Below, one piece after another: positions 61,401 through 64,000 of a DNA stretch of 64,000 bases. The translations under genes and the position numbers were made by a program. This DNA comes from Nymphaea colorata (lineage: Eukaryota; Streptophyta; Magnoliopsida; Nymphaeales; Nymphaeaceae), in the NCBI RefSeq assembly GCF_008831285.2, contig NW_022204669.1:1-64000 (forward strand), in the 5' to 3' direction. The notes beneath the pieces are model-generated. The model did no database searches. It was not told the origin of the DNA and saw only the letters and a list, made by a program, of their open reading frames with translations. Numbering within the stretch: the first letter of the stretch is position 1; each line of letters opens with the position of its first letter.

Positions 61401-64000
61401 ATGCAAGCCTGTGATTTCAATCTACTAAATCATTTAACATGGATATAACAATAAGTCAAGTACATTCAATAAAGTATGCGTGATCATATGAATCACTTAA
61501 ATCTGACTCGTATTGGTACGACTATAGTGCACGATCTAAAGGATTGAAATACAAGTTCGTATCAATACAAGTGCGATTTAAGTGATTCAAATGATCACAC
61601 ATACTTAATTGAATGTGCTTAACTTATTGTTACATCCATGTTGCTTGATTAAGTGAACTGAAATCACAAGTTTGTATGAAAATGAATGTGATTCGAGTGA
61701 TTCATTTGGTGTCTTATAGTTAACCTAACGTGTTTCACATGTTATTACATCCATGATCAATGATTTAAATAATTAAAACTCACAAGTTTATATGGATATA
61801 AAGGAGACCTATGCATTAGTTTGATCCTTTCTAGTTTGTACGATAAGTTGAACATGTTTTACATCTATAGTGATCGATGCACAAGTTCACATCAATACGA
61901 GTGGATTTAAGTGATTCAATTGATCACGCATATTTAATTGAATGTACTTAACTTGTTGTTACGTTTATATTAAATGATTTAGTAAATTCAAATCATAGGT
62001 TTATATGAAAATGAATGGGATTCGAGTGATTCATTTGGTGTTTACAGGTAACTTAATGTGTTTCACTTGTTATTACATACATTTGATCACTTATGTTTAA
62101 TCGAGAGATTATGTGATTCATTTTTACTTGTTCTTACATACATTTGATAACTTATATTTAATTGAATGTGCGTAACCATTTGTTACATACGTATAGAATG
62201 ACTTAGTGGCTTGAAAAAAGAAGTCCGTTTGGAAATGAATGAGAGTCAAGTCCTATATTGGTCCCTTATAGTTAATCTAATGTATTTCACTTGTTATTAC
62301 ATCTATAATGAATGATTTAAATGGTTGAAATCACAAGTTTATATGGATACAAATGGTTGAAGTCACTATATTTGTACACGTGTAGTTAGTCCGATGAGTT
62401 GAATTTGTTGTTACATCTATAGGGAACGTTCTAAAGGATTGAAATCACATGTTCGTACGAATACAAGTGAGATTTAAGTGATTCATATAATCATGCATAC
62501 TTAATTGAATGTGTTTAACTTGTTGTTACGTCTATAATAAATGATTTAGTAGATTGAAATCACAAGTTTGTGCGAAAATGAATGAGATTCGAGTGATTCA
62601 TTTGGTGTCTTGTAGTTAACCTATTGTGTTTCACTTGTTATTACATCTTTGATCAATGATTTAAATGATTAAAACTTACAAGTTTGTATGGATATAAAGG
62701 AGACCTATGCATTAGTTTGATCCCTTGTAGTTAGTTCAATAAGTTGAACTAGTTCTTACATCTATGGTGATCGATGTAAGGAATTGAAATCACAAGTTCG
62801 TATCAATACGAGTGGGATTTAAGTGATTCATTTTATCACACATACGTAATTGAATGTGCTTAACTTGTTGTTACGTCTATATTAAATGATTTAGTAGATT
62901 AAAATCATAGGTTTGTATGAAAATGAATGATATTGGAGTGATTCATTTGGTGTCTTGTAAGTAACCTAATGTGTTTCACTTGTTATTACATATATTTGAT
63001 CACTTATATTTAATTGAGAGATTAAGTGATTCATTTTCACTTGTTATTACATATAATTGATCACTTGTATTTAATTGAATGTGCGTGACCATTTCTTACT
63101 TACGTATAGAATGACCTAGTGGCTTTGATACCAGAAGTTCGTTTGGAATACATATATATGAATGATTTAAATGATTGAAATCACATGTTCATGTGGATAC
63201 AAACGCGTGTAGTTAGTCCGATGAGTTGAATTTATTGTTACAACTATAGTGCACGATCTAAATGATTGAAATCACAAGTTCGTATCAATACAAGTGCGAT
63301 TTAAGTGATTCAAATGATCACACATACTTAATTGAATGTGCTTAACTTGTTGTTACATCCTATTGCTAGATTAAGTGAATTCAAATCACAAGTTTGTGTG
63401 AAAATAAATGAGATTTGAGTGATTCATTTGGTGTCTTATAATTAACCTAATGTGTTTCACTCGTTATGACATCTATGATCAACGATTTAAACGATAAAAA
63501 CTCACAAGTTTATATGGATGTAAAGGAGACCTATGGATTAGTTTAGTTTGATCCCTTGTAGTTTGTTCAATAAGTTGAACATGTTGTTACATCTCATTCA
63601 TTTGTATCCATACGCACACTAAATCACTCGTCTCGATACGAGTGAGATTTAAGTGATTCATTTGATCACGCATACTTAATTGAATGTGCTTAACTTGTTG
63701 TTACGTCTATATTAAATGATTTAGTATATTGAAATCATAGGTTTGTATGGAAATGAATGAGATTTGAGTGATTCATTTGGTGTCTTGTAGGTAACCTAAT
63801 ATGTTTCACTTGTTATTACATATATTTGATCACATTATTTAATTGAGAGATTAAATGATTCATTTTCACTTGTTATTACATATATTTGATCAATATATTT
63901 AATTGAGTGTGCGTAGCCATTTGTTACATACGTATAGAATGACTTAGTGGCTTGAAATAAGAAGTTCGTTTGGAAATGAATGAGAGTCAGGTCATTAAGT
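52436..64000. repeat. Satellite array 2 (segment 3), continuing past the window
   Basis: The array resumes at 52436 in the same orientation and, apart from about 263 missing bases, in the same register as segment 2. Unit starts are at 55181, 58309 and 61453 (3128 and 3144 bp). A deletion of about 155 bp lies at about 54189, where AACCTAATG joins TTCCATATGCACACTAAATC. No gene is visible; the open frame at 57507-57743 (minus) is a satellite frame. Confidence 0.93.
61275..61381. repeat. Conserved hairpin (inverted repeat) of array 2 units
   Basis: Left arm 61275-61319 (begins GTGATTCATTTGGTGTCATA, ends TTTCACTTG), loop about 22 nt, right arm 61342-61381 (begins CAAGTGAATTAGGTTAAC, ends AAATGAATCAC). 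The arms are largely complementary. The same structure recurs once per unit near 23552, 26688, 31735, 34889, 37748, 55001 and 58129. The right arm is the start of the inverted stretch of the unit, so the hairpin marks the orientation switch. Confidence 0.8.

Overview
The window is repeat DNA from a plant nuclear genome; I see no intact single-copy host gene in it. The evidence for a plant is an LTR retroelement primed by initiator tRNA-Met, a PIF/Harbinger-type DNA transposon with a 3-bp TAA target duplication, and a captured exon that reads as a plant CENP-E-like (KIN-7-type) kinesin. I cannot name the species. Such arrays are usual in centromeric, pericentromeric or knob heterochromatin, but nothing here says which.

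About 47 of the 64 kb is one AT-rich satellite family. The basic monomer is about 115 bp and comes in three types (A, B, C) that follow each other as an A-B-C trimer of about 345 bp. Two higher-order arrays are built from it. Array 1 (1-20576) has a higher-order unit of about 1.19 kb with roughly four forward and six inverted monomers, so each unit is a diverged palindrome. Its units fall into subtypes repeating as II-Ia-Ib, giving a nested period of about 3.59 kb. Array 2 (20577-64000, interrupted twice) has a unit of about 3.14 kb, mostly forward, with one inverted stretch of about 180 bp next to a conserved hairpin.

Array 2 is interrupted first by a 2.79-kb non-autonomous PIF/Harbinger-like element (27895-30684) carrying a promoter-like stretch and host gene fragments, including the kinesin exon. 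It is interrupted again by a 14-kb block of retroelement sequence (37916-51909). In minus orientation, from right to left, this block reads: truncated LTR, complete internal region, complete LTR, truncated internal region. A second, inverted piece of internal region (plus strand) is attached on the right through a 13-bp microhomology. The complete LTR is 4379 bp and the complete internal region 3371 bp with no gag, protease, reverse transcriptase or integrase visible. This is the architecture of a LARD (large retrotransposon derivative).

The most notable coding content is the single large ORF of this element. Its N-terminus looks like an FHA (forkhead-associated) domain, followed by an acidic serine-rich region and a long tail of unknown function. 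All three copies in the window are damaged in different ways. I would look first at this FHA-bearing non-autonomous retroelement, then at its duplicated primer-binding site and the palindromic, nested organisation of array 1.
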